Translations under genes and position numbers: made by a program
Notes under the pieces: generated by a model
Databases searched by the model: none
What the model was told of the DNA's origin: nothing
What the model saw: only the letters and a program-made list of their open reading frames with translations
Shown here: in pieces, positions 1-10,000 of the stretch
Position numbering within the stretch: position 1 is the first letter of the stretch
Layout: every line of letters starts with the position of its first letter
From: Allodiplogaster sudhausi
Lineage: Eukaryota > Nematoda > Chromadorea > Rhabditida > Diplogasteridae
DNA: 64,000 bases
Assembly (NCBI GenBank): GCA_945643635.1
Contig: CALZFC010000001.1
Location: 2,128,001 to 2,192,000 of the forward strand
Direction: 5' to 3'

Positions 1-316
1 GGCGGAACTGCACATAGACATTATCAGATTCGTCTGTGAGTAGTTGAATAGTACCAAGGGGTCGAATGTAACGTGTATGACGTGGCTGATAAATTTCCTC
101 ACCACTGTGAGCACGCTTAATGTGTCGACGCAGATTAAAACCAGTCGAGAATACATTTCCACAATCTTCACAATTAAAAGCCTTTTTCTCGCTATTGGAT
201 TCTACAGGAGGAACAGGCATAGTTTCAGCAATGTTCTTTAATTTAGATTCAATAGTGGTACTAGTTGCAGCAGGTGCAGAAGCAGGAGAGGCTTCCTTAC
301 GATCACCAGCAGTCAT
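1..316 (-). CDS. C2H2 zinc-finger protein, partial (runs off the left edge)
   Basis: An open frame starts with ATG at 314-316 on the minus strand and reaches the window edge without a stop (about 105 residues seen). The N-terminal 40 residues are rich in Ala, Ser, Thr and Pro. They are followed by one canonical C2H2 finger, C-x2-C-x12-H-x4-H, with the first Cys in CEDCG and the second His in KRAH. It is the most downstream visible gene of the minus-strand Maverick cluster, right after the protease. A single-finger protein could bind nucleic acid or act as a virion-associated or regulatory protein; the family is not identified. The start choice is the first ATG after the upstream protease region. 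Function is inference. Confidence 0.7.
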   Translation of the reverse strand, partial: MTAGDRKEASPASAPAATSTTIESKLKNIAETMPVPPVESNSEKKAFNCEDCGNVFSTGFNLRRHIKRAHSGEEIYQPRHTRYIRPLGTIQLLTDESDNVYVQFR

Positions 317-320
317 CGTG

Positions 321-828
321 TCAAAGTGAAACAATGACTTTGGAAAGGGGGGCTTTTATACACTGTCTTAGATGAGTCATAAACCAACGAATAACTATTT
401 CGTCATTCGTGACATAATGACGTGTACTAAAATATTTCGCAATAGCATTCATTTTTATTTCCACGACAACGTAAATAAAGAAAGAATAGACAGTAGTGAC
501 CACAAACTACACTAGTTGTACTTTGAACCCTATGAGGAAAATATTGAACATGTGAAAATTGTTCAAGCCATTTGGCAAGCAATTCTGGGGGCCTACTCGC
601 TGTTGAATCATAGTATTCAGCAGAATTAGTAGCGTTTACATATACGGCAACCCAGTGTTCACCTGTACTATGAGAATCTCCTGTATTCCAAACAATACAC
701 AACGGTCTACGTTCTGGTAGGACAAGTTTTGTATCACAAGGGAAACTTCCAAGATAATAGACACGTGTTGCAGAACAAGTTTCCAAGAAATTATTTATTT
801 CTACATTTGTTAATGGGAAAATATTCAT
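321..828 (-). pseudogene. adenain-type cysteine protease (Maverick PRO), frameshifted near the C-terminus
   Basis: The reading frame from ATG at 828 shows the catalytic layout of adenovirus-like maturation proteases: His in GEHWVAVYV, Asp in EYYDS, Gln in HRVQS and Cys in VVCGHYC. This enzyme class cleaves capsid precursors during virion maturation. The frame stops at 427, but the expected C-terminal helix region (with an NDEIVIRWF motif) continues in the next frame down to 321. The break falls in an A-rich run at about 455-465, consistent with a single-base indel. A 16-residue upstream extension to 876 exists, but the ATG at 828 precedes the conserved start. The indel may be a real lesion or an assembly error. 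It lies directly downstream of the small unknown gene at 851-1292. Confidence 0.82.
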
Positions 829-850
829 TGTGAGATAATGTGATATACAA

Positions 851-1292
851 TCAAATTTCAACTGCAAGCAGCTCAATTGGAAAAAGATTTCCGTTGAATG
901 CCGATACCAGCGGCAACTTCATCGCGCGCACTTGGACACCATGTTGACACGACATATAATCCTGAACAATATTTATAATTATCAGATAAATGATAAATAG
1001 ATATTCTAACCTTTAGCCAAACCTTGACAGGTCGCACACCTAATGTACTGTGACGACCTTCCACTGTCAATCTGACAGTGATTCGAGTAGAAGCGTTGGT
1101 GCCGGGGACAATGCGAGCACGTTCCAACAGGAAATTGTTGGGGCCAAGATGAGAGGTAAATATGCGACGTCTTCGTAGTGTGCTATCAATGGTGTCAATT
1201 TCCGCGGCGGACAAAACGGTATCGTCCTCGATTCGAATTCCACATGTGAAGTAGATGAAGACGGAGAGTGGAACGCGACTCGGAAGAACCAT
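851..1292 (-). CDS. small Maverick protein of unknown function, probably two exons
   Basis: ATG at 1292 touches the end of the capsid gene. Exon 1 (1011-1292) encodes 94 residues with an RRRR segment and no recognised domain. I see a likely 49-nt intron at 962-1010, with GTTAG at its start and TTGTTCAG at its end, and AT-rich between. Splicing joins two segments whose lengths are exact multiples of three and gives a 130-residue protein ending at 851. Without splicing the frame would run to 873 (139 residues) through low-complexity AT-rich codons. Position between capsid and protease suggests a virion or assembly role, but that is inference. Which form is right needs transcript data. Confidence 0.55.
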
Positions 1293-2587
1293 TATGCCTG
1301 TTGATCATTAAAAACGTTTCGAAAGTGATCAATTTGGTAAAGACCATCATATTCTGCATAAATCACGAGTTGAAGACCATTGTCGGGTGTTTTCTCGGAA
1401 AAACGCATTGATAATTGTGTTGTACCACTGCGCACTAGTTCAAAGTCTGCGTTAGTGTCCGTTGATGAAAGATTAAATGCAAATAAAGTAAAGCCTTTCT
1501 TGTACAATTTGTATCCTATTGCCAAGTCACGATTTTCACCAACAGCACCAATATTCTCGTAAAACATGACAAAAGCTTCAGCAAAAGAATTAGTTTTGAA
1601 ATTTATCTTTTGAGGTTGTGCAGGAAAAGTTACACCACCAGCATCTATACATACTTCCGAAATGTTAAAGCTTTGGAAATTAAAGGGGGAATGTGAAACA
1701 CTACCCTCATAAGCATTTTGGTCTATACAGCCAATAATAATACGGCGAGGAATTAAATCTGTAAAGATTGTAGAGAAGGGAAAATCAAAGCGACCACCCG
1801 GTACAGAGACAACGCGTACTCTGGTACGTCTATAGGGATATCGTGCAGGATAGGATAGGAGGGTTTGTTCAAGGGCAAGATTAACAGAACTGATCACATC
1901 AACAGCACGAATAAGAAGTTTCATTGAGACGACCTCAATTTTTGCACCATTAGGCGCTGCATCATGACATTCTAGCACAAAAGCATCGCTATTGCGATGG
2001 AAGGTAAACTGAACGTTTAAATGTGGTAATAGTAGTCGGTCAGTTGTGAAATGGTCAATATGAACAGGAGAAACAATGTCCAACTCGCCCGTTGAAGAAA
2101 TTGCGTCTAATCTACTCTTATATCCCTTATTATCTGCACTGTCAAGACCAACATCATTGTCTTCAAAGTAACCAGCCGCTTGAAGTATTCCAAACTTTCG
2201 ATCTGTACTATGTGTCAAAAGCGTCTCGAGGTACGCCTTGTATGCATACTGACTACATTCAAATATTTGTTGGTTATTGATTTGCAAGTTGACTTGATCA
2301 AAAAAAGTTCCACCGATATAGTTTATTAACGCATACTTGGACACTTTTGTGGTATCATTATGAACAAGTTTTAGTTTAAAAGCAATGTAACACTTGCTAA
2401 CCTGCAAGAAATGTCTCGAGTCAACAATGTTAAAAGTAAAAGATCCAGTGTTGTTAATTGGTGTGCTTGTTGGAATTGAAAGCCATCGAGCAGAATCAAA
2501 GGCAACTTGTGTTGAAGGAATGTCAAAAAGGGAAAGTTCACTACGTGTTGAGGGTGGTGATTTGGGATCTATTAGTTTACCAACCAT
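1292..2587 (-). CDS. Maverick major capsid protein (double jelly-roll)
   Basis: The frame is intact, 431 residues. The N-terminal part has the layout known from Polinton major capsid proteins: a strand-rich segment, then a GGTFFDQVNLQIN motif and a YAYKAYLETLL motif near residues 100-130, matching the conserved region where capsid proteins list a Y-x-YrAyletLL pattern. The C-terminal half is beta-rich with the ending expected for the second jelly roll. It forms the icosahedral shell if virions are made. It overlaps the preceding gene by one base at 2587 and abuts the next at 1292, which suggests coordinated expression. The open frame contrasts with the broken protease, integrase and polymerase in the same element. 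Family assignment is from motif pattern, not from a search. Confidence 0.85.
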   Translation of the reverse strand: MVGKLIDPKSPPSTRSELSLFDIPSTQVAFDSARWLSIPTSTPINNTGSFTFNIVDSRHFLQVSKCYIAFKLKLVHNDTTKVSKYALINYIGGTFFDQVNLQINNQQIFECSQYAYKAYLETLLTHSTDRKFGILQAAGYFEDNDVGLDSADNKGYKSRLDAISSTGELDIVSPVHIDHFTTDRLLLPHLNVQFTFHRNSDAFVLECHDAAPNGAKIEVVSMKLLIRAVDVISSVNLALEQTLLSYPARYPYRRTRVRVVSVPGGRFDFPFSTIFTDLIPRRIIIGCIDQNAYEGSVSHSPFNFQSFNISEVCIDAGGVTFPAQPQKINFKTNSFAEAFVMFYENIGAVGENRDLAIGYKLYKKGFTLFAFNLSSTDTNADFELVRSGTTQLSMRFSEKTPDNGLQLVIYAEYDGLYQIDHFRNVFNDQQA

Positions 2588-3078
2588 TACGTAAATATAT
2601 CACTGGGAAATTTGGGAAGAACAGGTCGCGACCGACGTTTTCGAACGACTGAATGTCGTCCCTTTCTAGATGTCTTTCTTTTAGGTTTACGTTTCTTTGT
2701 CTTTTTCTTTTGTGTCTTTCTTTTCTTTGAAATTTGTCGGCGGACACGAGAACCAGTACCACCTTGCAATGCAGAAGTAGCTCGATTAACAAGGGAACGA
2801 TATGCTTGAGGTCCATGTACACGAAAACTTTCTTCTAATGGTTTTCCGGATGAAACGTCGTCGACGACATTGGCACTAGCGTTAAGTGCTTCAGTGAGGA
2901 TTGATCGTCTACGAGTAAGCGGCAAAATGAAGTTAAAGAGTTTCGAGAGGACACCACCAACGCCACTACCAAAACGCTGATAAGGAATACCACGGAAACC
3001 ACTGCCACTTTGGCGTGCTTGTTCCAAGAAGACGGCATGCCAGTCAATGGAATTATCGGGGTCATAAGTGACATGCAT
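2587..3078 (-). CDS. basic core-like / pVI-like Maverick protein
   Basis: From ATG at 3078 the frame gives 163 residues. The N-terminal third has a Gly-rich stretch (GFRGIPYQRFGSGVGG) followed by a short hydrophobic helix (LFNFILP) and a basic RRR. This resembles the amphipathic, Gly-rich start of adenovirus protein VI or X-like minor virion proteins found in Mavericks. The C-terminal 60 residues are almost entirely Lys, Arg, Thr and Ser, which suggests nucleic-acid binding or nuclear targeting. A 20-residue longer form could start at 3138, inside the upstream penton-like gene, but the internal ATG is more natural. Assignment is by composition and position; specific homology is unproven. Confidence 0.65.
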   Translation of the reverse strand: MHVTYDPDNSIDWHAVFLEQARQSGSGFRGIPYQRFGSGVGGVLSKLFNFILPLTRRRSILTEALNASANVVDDVSSGKPLEESFRVHGPQAYRSLVNRATSALQGGTGSRVRRQISKKRKTQKKKTKKRKPKRKTSRKGRHSVVRKRRSRPVLPKFPSDIFT

Positions 3079-3086
3079 TTTTCTTA

Positions 3087-3896
3087 TTATTGCAATTGGA
3101 AGGCGTGGCGACGTGAACGAAAGTGAAGTTGAATGCAAACGGTGCCAGAATGAAAGTTAACAACCTCGTCCTGATCGTTTTTTATACTAATGTGAATCGA
3201 GTCAACGTATCGAGACTTTATTGGAAGGTATTGGGGGCGGAAAAAGGCAGAATAAACATTGTCACCAGGACTTCCTTCAACCGTAAGCACTTTAAGTAGA
3301 GGACTAAGAACGTTGGAAACAATTTGGTTTTCGATGATATTAGTGTAAATGTAAAATATATCTTTTGCAACGTGTACGGAATGTTTTCCGACATACTGTC
3401 CATCTGAATAGCCAACAAGTCTTGTGCCCAGACCAAGTAAATAGGCAATTTTTTTAGACATGCTAACTGCGTAAACGTCTTCAGGTTGTATGATGGTACA
3501 CTTTCGTGTAATGCTATTGTATGTTATAAAGTCGTTGGTAATATCTTTCTTGGTGGTAAGGTTGTACGAGGTGGCTACTTCCACATTAATCAAAGAAATT
3601 AAATCGTCAACCTTTTCGTATGAATTCGGGGGGATGGTTACGACTGTGCGAATACTTTCACCCTTGTTTGTCTTATCAAAATACTCTAGAATAATATTGT
3701 TCTCGTTAAAGTCGTCCATTTCTTGTTTTGTCGTAATTCTGTCATATGTATTAGGGTAAATAATTTCGGTCATTGCAACCTCATAGTCTGATTTAAAATG
3801 CAAAGGTGCAGGAAGACGAATACGAAAGTCACCAATTTTGTCACCTTCATGTGTATTGCTTATCAGGTAAACATAAAAGTCATCATTGTTATTCAT
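3087..3896 (-). CDS. Maverick minor capsid (penton-like) protein
   Basis: Intact 269-residue frame. The N-terminus reads as a beta-rich segment with SDYEVAMTEIIYP near residues 36-48. This matches the W/Y-E-V-A-L-x-E-I-x-Y-P signature common to Maverick minor capsid proteins that are modelled as single jelly-roll pentons. It sits directly upstream of the core-like and major capsid genes, the usual order of the morphogenesis block. There are no introns and no stops. An alternative role as another surface protein cannot be excluded from sequence alone. Confidence 0.75.
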   Translation of the reverse strand: MNNNDDFYVYLISNTHEGDKIGDFRIRLPAPLHFKSDYEVAMTEIIYPNTYDRITTKQEMDDFNENNIILEYFDKTNKGESIRTVVTIPPNSYEKVDDLISLINVEVATSYNLTTKKDITNDFITYNSITRKCTIIQPEDVYAVSMSKKIAYLLGLGTRLVGYSDGQYVGKHSVHVAKDIFYIYTNIIENQIVSNVLSPLLKVLTVEGSPGDNVYSAFFRPQYLPIKSRYVDSIHISIKNDQDEVVNFHSGTVCIQLHFRSRRHAFQLQ

Positions 3897-3899
3897 TTT

Positions 3900-4169
3900 T
3901 TAGACGGGTGGCTGTGTATTATAACGTCGACTAGGAATGGTAGGGGAAGGAAGAAGATAGCCAATACACGAGGAAAGGGTTACAATCCAAAGTTTATTGT
4001 CGTCGTTACGTGTGCCAAAAGTTAGATTATATATCGACACTAGAACAACTGTGTAAATAAGTATTACTTGTGCAATGTAGACGAACAGCGCACGTGAACA
4101 AGACACTTCACCACAATGCCACGAAGCACTTCTAGTTTCGTCAGGGGCGGGTGACAACTTTTCTAGCAT
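3900..4169 (-). CDS. small conserved Maverick membrane protein
   Basis: The frame from ATG at 4169 (an earlier ATG at 4211 is possible) gives about 89 residues. It has two hydrophobic segments: one around YIAQVILIYTVVLVSIYNLT and one in LWIVTLSSCIGYLLPSP. The second motif, ending LSSC-x-GYLLPxP, is one I recognise as recurrent in a small Maverick protein next to integrase. The gene's start overlaps the end of the integrase frame (4141) by about 29 bases in a different frame, and its stop lies 3 bases before the penton gene start. Function is unknown; a membrane or virion-envelope role is only inference. Confidence 0.65.
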   Translation of the reverse strand: MLEKLSPAPDETRSASWHCGEVSCSRALFVYIAQVILIYTVVLVSIYNLTFGTRNDDNKLWIVTLSSCIGYLLPSPTIPSRRYNTQPPV

Positions 4170-5218
4170 GTTTTGCATCGATCCAAGAATCAAATGAAGG
4201 TGGGTAACCAAGCCAACGTACTAATATTTCCTTCTTGCCCGAGCGTGTTCTTCTTGCAAGTACACGTTGAATTTTATACTCGTCGGAAGTAATGTGTGAA
4301 ACGAGTTCACGCTCGTAGACAATACTATCAATTTCCTCGCCGTTCAAATCTTCAATAATATACGCGGATGGGTCCTTGAACAGACACTTTTTTATGCGAA
4401 ATATTTCCAGGGTAAAAGTATTCTTATATCCCTTTGTAAATGTACCGCGAAGACGAGAAAGACGCACAGTATCGCCTGGTGCATAGCGATGCTTGGCCAT
4501 GAGTTGTTTGTCCTCTGCATAAAGGGTTTGCCAAACAAATTCTGCATTTGTTGCATTTGCGGACGAGGGTGCAATACCACCAATAGAAGAAATTGGTGAA
4601 TCGTTTAGTGCTTTGGTAGCATCTTGTAAAACATCCAGCCAGCGATATGTATTATGTTCGGAAAAATAACGGTATAGTCTTGTCTTTAGTCTACGTATTG
4701 TATTTTCTGCAAGTGCACACTTTACATTATGGTTCTTTGGAATACGATGTTCAATTTCGTTTTGTGATAACAAACGTTTAAAGTTGGAATTTAAAAATTC
4801 TTTCCCTGCATCAGTATAAAGACGAAAAGGGGACCGTCCAGAAGTATTAATTATACGTTCGTAAGCCTTTGTTGTTTCAGCACCACTTTTATTTAAAAGA
4901 GGTTCACACATTACAAATCGAGATATTACATCAACTACAACAAGAATGCAAGTATAGCCAGAATTGTGACGCTTAAGCCATTATGGCAAGATCTGCTTGG
5001 TGGTCGCTATCGATCCATGTACACTGTGTCTTACTTGTTTTTATTCGATTCAATCTGGGAAAATGGGTAGTATATGTAGACTGTTTATGTAGAAACGCTT
5101 TAACGTCTCCAAGTTTTACTTTTAATCATTTCTTTCGGGCAGCTTCATAAAGACGACGAACGCCACTGTAACCACCATAGTTACTAATGTCGGTATAAAT
5201 TTTTTCTAGTTCATCCAT
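4141..5218 (-). pseudogene. Maverick integrase (rve core plus chromodomain), stop and frameshift in the N-terminal half
   Basis: From ATG at 5218 the frame gives a short N-terminal domain, an in-frame TGA at 5126-5128, then the first catalytic Asp (in SDHQADLAIM). A one-base frameshift lies at about 4977-4982, after which the frame continues open to 4141. The other catalytic residues are Asp in LYTDAGKEF and Glu in AENTIRRLK, completing the D-D-E triad of retroviral-type integrases. The last 45 residues form a chromodomain (EILVRWLGYPPSFDSWID), typical of elements that target chromatin. The gene overlaps the upstream gene by 8 bases. Two independent lesions argue for real decay, though assembly error at either one is possible. 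Confidence 0.88.
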
Positions 5219-5970
5219 CGTATTGCGTTGGCCAAATGGTAACTGCAAAGTTGGTGCCACGAAACTCGACAAGATCCGCGCGGGCACTATTACCCAACAT
5301 TAAAGGTGAAAACTTGGTTCTTTTTAGGGCTGCCCCAAATTCTTTCGCGCCTTTGACAGGATCAGAACGTGTACGCCACTGACTGGAAAAATCTTCAATC
5401 AGTGAAGCTATATCGTACTCGTTTTGTCCAAGAGTAATCTTGTCTTTAATAACTGGGAATTCTGAAGAATTTGCAATTAAATGATTGACAAGTGTTGCAG
5501 CCTTTCTCTTAATTGTATCGTTTGAAAATTGAAATGTCTTTAACCAATTTTGTTCTGGATGTCTGAGCTATTGACGTCGTCTGTGGTTGAACATTTTGAG
5601 TTCCATTTGGTTGAACAACTTGTTTTACAGGCTGCACAGGAACAGGGGGTTGAGGTACGTCTATAGATTTTTTTACAATGGGAATGGCAGTTTGAAAACT
5701 ATGTTCTGAACTTGCTTTATCATCTTCACCTTGCCATGCAACATTTGTTTCAGGTCCTTCAGTATTTCCATGTACGTATTGTGTAAGACGCTGTAGCAAA
5801 GCACGATATCTATGCATCTTTTCTTCAGCATCAAGAATACATGAAGGTGCAAGAAGTGTATTCAATTCATTTTCAATACGTTGAATAAAGTTTGGTTGTT
5901 GTTGTTGTTGTTGCATCATATTTCCAAGACGATCTTCAGAAACAAGCAATAATTTGTTAAATGAAGGCAT
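5211..5970 (-). pseudogene. Maverick coiled-coil protein upstream of integrase, frameshifted
   Basis: ATG at 5970 opens a frame with a run of six Gln near residue 20 and a predicted helical region. A Pro/Gln/Val-rich linker follows, and this frame stops at 5509. Just before that stop a second frame opens (around 5520-5540) and reads about 100 residues to TGA at 5211-5213, with an SNDTIKRKAATLV start and a PLMLGNSARADLVEF segment. The two pieces look like one protein split by a single-base shift. Its end overlaps the integrase ATG. Proteins in this place are conserved in many Mavericks but have no known function. Confidence 0.6.
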
Positions 5971-6262
5971 TGGATAGAAAATTTGCGGCAACACCAGCAA
6001 TTACAGGAATTAAAGGTGCAAAAAATCCTGTGCCCGCCTGAATTATATGCTGTTTTGCCAAAGGGACCGTTCGGGTATAAGCAATACGTCGAATGTGTGC
6101 CACGAAAGGCTTTAACTTCTTCTTTTGTGTCTTGGGTATATAGGCCGTACCGTGAAGAATATTACAAAGTGCCTCGACGATACAAATGACTGTGTTAGCA
6201 TCCGCCTCATTAACATGACTTTCAAAATCTTTTGTTGATGCAAGAGAAGAAATCTTTTTTAA
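5957..6262 (-). CDS. small hydrophobic Maverick protein, start codon not found
   Basis: A minus-strand frame of about 100 codons, overlapping the ends of both the ATPase (6222) and the coiled-coil gene (5970), encodes a helical protein. It has ALCNILHGT, a Lys-rich patch, and a C-terminal hydrophobic stretch (GTGFFAPLIPVIAGVAANFLSN) before TAA at 5957-5959. This resembles a short Maverick/virus protein ending in a Gly-rich, membrane-active helix. No ATG is available after the upstream TAG, so the start was lost or a non-ATG codon is used. It is easy to miss because it lacks an ATG. Family recognition is by pattern only. Confidence 0.5.
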   Translation of the reverse strand, partial: LKKISSLASTKDFESHVNEADANTVICIVEALCNILHGTAYIPKTQKKKLKPFVAHIRRIAYTRTVPLAKQHIIQAGTGFFAPLIPVIAGVAANFLSNAFI

Positions 6263-6836
6263 AACGTCCTACCTCTGTCGTCTTATGTAGGTCGACAAAG
6301 AGGTAACTGTGTGCACTAGAAGTGGCGTCAGTGTAGGCGTCAATAAAAAATTGTCGGTTTGTTGGAAAAAGTTGGCTAGCAAGATTACGAACCATCAACT
6401 GATCAGCATTGTTCTTAAATAGACAAAGGTAGCTAGAGTTTATGCGTAATGTTCGAATAGTTTTCCCATAAAATAGTGAATGAACCACACAAATTACCGA
6501 CATGTCAAACTGGTGTGAGGCAACAGTAAAAAGTTTTTCGGCATCAGGCCAACGTTCAAGCTTTACCATTAGATCGTCAAGAACAAGTAGTGCTTTTTCA
6601 TTCTTCTTTTCTCTAAACATTTCAATGTCAGGGATGCCTTCATGCATTGTGACATGTGCAAGATTGGCAAACTCGTTATAGCCAGTTTGGTATTCATTGT
6701 AACAGAAAATAACATGTCCAGGCTTTACATTTTCATACACTTGTTCCCTTGTTGTTATAATTTTGTGAATTAGGGTGCTTTTTCCACATCGCGAAGGTCC
6801 ACATACAAGCATACACGAAGGCCAAGCAAGATGCAT
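6222..6836 (-). CDS. genome-packaging ATPase (A32/FtsK-HerA type) of Maverick
   Basis: Intact 204-residue frame. Walker A is at residues 12-20 (CGPSRCGKST) and Walker B near residue 85 (KALLVLDDLM). A Gln/Asn-rich sensor region with SHQFDMSVICVVHS follows, typical of A32-like packaging ATPases. The enzyme would pump element DNA into capsids. The start at 6836 (MHLAWPSCMLVCGPS) fits the family, which begins only a few residues before Walker A. About 200 bases with no gene separate it from the end of the polymerase. Confidence 0.9.
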   Translation of the reverse strand: MHLAWPSCMLVCGPSRCGKSTLIHKIITTREQVYENVKPGHVIFCYNEYQTGYNEFANLAHVTMHEGIPDIEMFREKKNEKALLVLDDLMVKLERWPDAEKLFTVASHQFDMSVICVVHSLFYGKTIRTLRINSSYLCLFKNNADQLMVRNLASQLFPTNRQFFIDAYTDATSSAHSYLFVDLHKTTEVGRFKKDFFSCINKRF

Positions 6837-7046
6837 TTATCACAAGTTTCAAAAGTATTGTAAGAACAATGAAACTGTAATTTGACTTCTTTTTTTTTAG
6901 AACAACAACTCAAATCAAAATTATTCAAAGTACTGTTCACAATTCAAGACAGTCGAAAAAATTTAAACGTACTGACAATTCACAACAAGTGACAATGAAA
7001 TTTTCTAGCAAAACTTCACAAGAAAAGGCAGACAGTGATTGGTGCA
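6837..7046. other. intergenic spacer between ATPase and polymerase
   Basis: AT-rich, with poly-T/A runs near 6,890. It probably holds the polymerase 3' UTR and the ATPase promoter. No further feature seen. Confidence 0.5.
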
Positions 7047-10000
7047 CTATGTGCCTCGATACCCGTATGGGAACGTCCCATACGTCCCAAATGGAATGCG
7101 CCTCTTGTTGAACACGGGCTGAAAGAGCTTCTCGAATGTCACGGTCTCGATACCGTGATCGCCGTCGATGGCGAAGCGCTCGTACGGGATGGGAATCTTC
7201 TTCCATCCCGTACGATTCTTGAGGCGCCGCACAAAGCGGTGCATCGATCTGAAATGGATCGACGCTGCAGAGTCCCTCGTGACGGGAAAGCCTCTGCATT
7301 TCGCCTTTTCGTGCCTCTTGCCATCGGACGTCTGCCATCGATAGGCATATGCCTTGGGTCCCTGGGCGACGAATTCCACGCCGCGACCGCCTCCCAGCTC
7401 ATCCGTGAGGTCGCCGAGGAAGTCACCTTCCAGCTCGGCCAAAGGGTCGACCTCGTCCTCTTTGTGAAGATAGAGGACCGAGTCGGTGTCTGAAAGTAGA
7501 GTTTTAATTTAAAAAAACATGTTAAATAGAAAGAAACATTAATCGTAATAATGTTATACTTACCGACGTAGAGTAGCCTCTCTTCGGGATGGGGATCCTC
7601 TGGATGATGTTGAGAAGGGTGCATCTGGCGTAGGCAGTTGTCAAAACTGCCGACGCCAGACTTGTCGTCGGAAGAGGCTTCAGTGTTGCGGACGTCGATG
7701 GCCTGAATGTCACCTGCAGCTTTCTGTCCCCGAGCAGACAGTAGTCGCGCACGTCCACGTCAGCGTCATTCATCAGACGGAAGAAGCGGCTCGGATCGTC
7801 GACAATCTCCGTCTTCAGTCTGTCGTTCCTCTCTCCCAGCTTGCCCCACTGTAAATATGTACATTCATATAAAAAGAAAACAATATGTATTTAAAAAATA
7901 ATTTAAACTGACAAGCGAATTGGCCATCAGCTTGGAGACTTGTCTGGCCGCGGGGTTGTGCGCAATCGTTTCCGCATTCAAGCGGATTCCTTCCCTCTCC
8001 TCGAAGCGCGTGATGAACGCGCTCTTCTTCTCTTCAGTGTCCGCGGAAGCTGGTCAACCGGATGCTTCCTATAAAATGTAAATATTACAAGAGACAAATA
8101 ATCAAACAAAATAAAATATACCGTCTTTTTGCCGACCCACGTGTCCATGTATTCGGACAGGACACCGTGGGTAACTTCTCCAGTGGCCGCGTTCCGCTCA
8201 TAGAGCGACCACTTCTTGTAGTGACGCGCCTAAATAAATAAAATTTACTGTTTAGTTTAATAAATAAAATTTACTATTATCAAATTTATTTGAAACGAAC
8301 CGAGTGGATCTTCAGGATCTGGTATCCACACTTGAGCGCCTCGATGAGTTCTACGGTGGCGAAGGTGCCGACGAACTGCCTCTGCTTCTTGCTGTTTTGG
8401 CAGCCGAGAGTGTAAGGGTCCAAGATTATTCTTAAAATTTCTTACTGCAGACGTCGAGGTAGCGGATCGTGTACCCGGGCTCTGGTTTCGCATACATGCG
8501 GAAGACCTCACATCTCCCGCCAAAGAAGTCGTCGTAGAGATTGAGAGGCTCCTGTAAATGAACATTTATTTTGTTAAACGAAATAAGTAAAAAATTCTAA
8601 CCCCAATTTCGTAGTCGGCAAAGAACTGCCGCATCTTGTCGTCGTTCTTGAGTCTCTTCTCGATCTGGCACTCTCGGATGACGACGACCTTGTGCTTGCG
8701 ACGAAGATGCTGGAGTCGCGCCTCATCTTCTTGACGTATTAGGGCTGCACGCCGACCTCGCACCATCGTGTGGTCCGAGTAGCTGCACCGACAGGCATGC
8801 CAGTAGCAGCCGTGGATCTAAAATATATGTTGTAGCAAAGGAACAAGAAAACAAATACAAATGAACAAACAATAAATGTTGAATAGAATTGTTTTATCAA
8901 AATTACAAATGCACCTCGATGATGAGATCCCTCTTGCTCGGCCTCTTGACGAATCCGTCGACGCGGTACCGAGTTCCCTTGATTCTCTTCTCGCCACCGT
9001 GCTGCGCGTCACGGATTTGGACACCCTTTGTCTTCCTCAGGTAGCTACAAGTAGAATGTTGTTTGATAAATTAAAAAATGTATATTAATACTTACGCCAG
9101 CATCTTGAGTGCCAGCGACGACTCTGCTTGTCCTCTGCGGTGATGGGCTTCTCGACAGGCAAGAGGTCCTTCTTGAGGAACTTGCGGCGGAAGACACGCA
9201 TCGCCGCACTGGCCGCTGTCACGCTCTCGTGAAAGACATGAACGCCCGTGGCGCCAAAGCACTCGGCATCAAAGGTGCGAATACCTTCGTGCAGGAGGAC
9301 GACGTCGGAGAAGCAATAAGCTTCAATCTCCAGACGGAAGTCGAATGTAAATTCATTCTGCACGTGCTTGTCGTGCCAATCATCGAATGCGGCCCTCGCC
9401 TCATCCCGCATCGACTTGTACCCAAAGTACTTCTTGTCCGGCACCTTGCCAACGTATTGGTAGTTGGCAGGGCGATTGAAGCGGTGCGGGAAGTACCCCT
9501 AAATATTTATATAAGAAAAGCATTTCTGAGATGAATATTCAACGTACCTTCTTCAATTCCTTGATTCCGAATGCCTTGGGGAACGAGGCGAGAGGCATGG
9601 CGAGGAAGCCAGCGAGTCAACCATTCTGACGTTGTTGACCTCTAGCTTCATAATTTTTCTTCCGGCCATTATCAACTCGGACGGCGAGACAGGGCTAGGG
9701 TCGCTGCACAGATGGCGCAGAATAAACTGGCCATCATAGCTACACTTATGAATAAATAAAAGGTGAAATTATTTAATTTAGACAAGAAAAATAAATTGAT
9801 GAAATATTTACGCGCGGAGATTGTGGGCGACGACGGTGAAGCCCTTGTGTTCGTCACCCAGTCGCAGAATTCTTCGATGATCTTCTTCTTTGGGTCGTCC
9901 AGCGCCTGCCACTGCCAGAGTCGTCGGCCTCCGCAGTGTTCACAACTGCATGTGACATCGTAGACGTCCTTGGGCAGCTCTCCTTCACATTTTCCGCACG

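Noticed and set aside
5983..6189. 68-residue plus-strand frame
   Set aside because: Antisense shadow of the small hydrophobic Maverick protein on the minus strand.
7035..7493. 152-codon plus-strand frame over the polymerase 3' exon
   Set aside because: Antisense shadow of a GC-rich coding exon whose minus-strand frame carries clear polymerase motifs.
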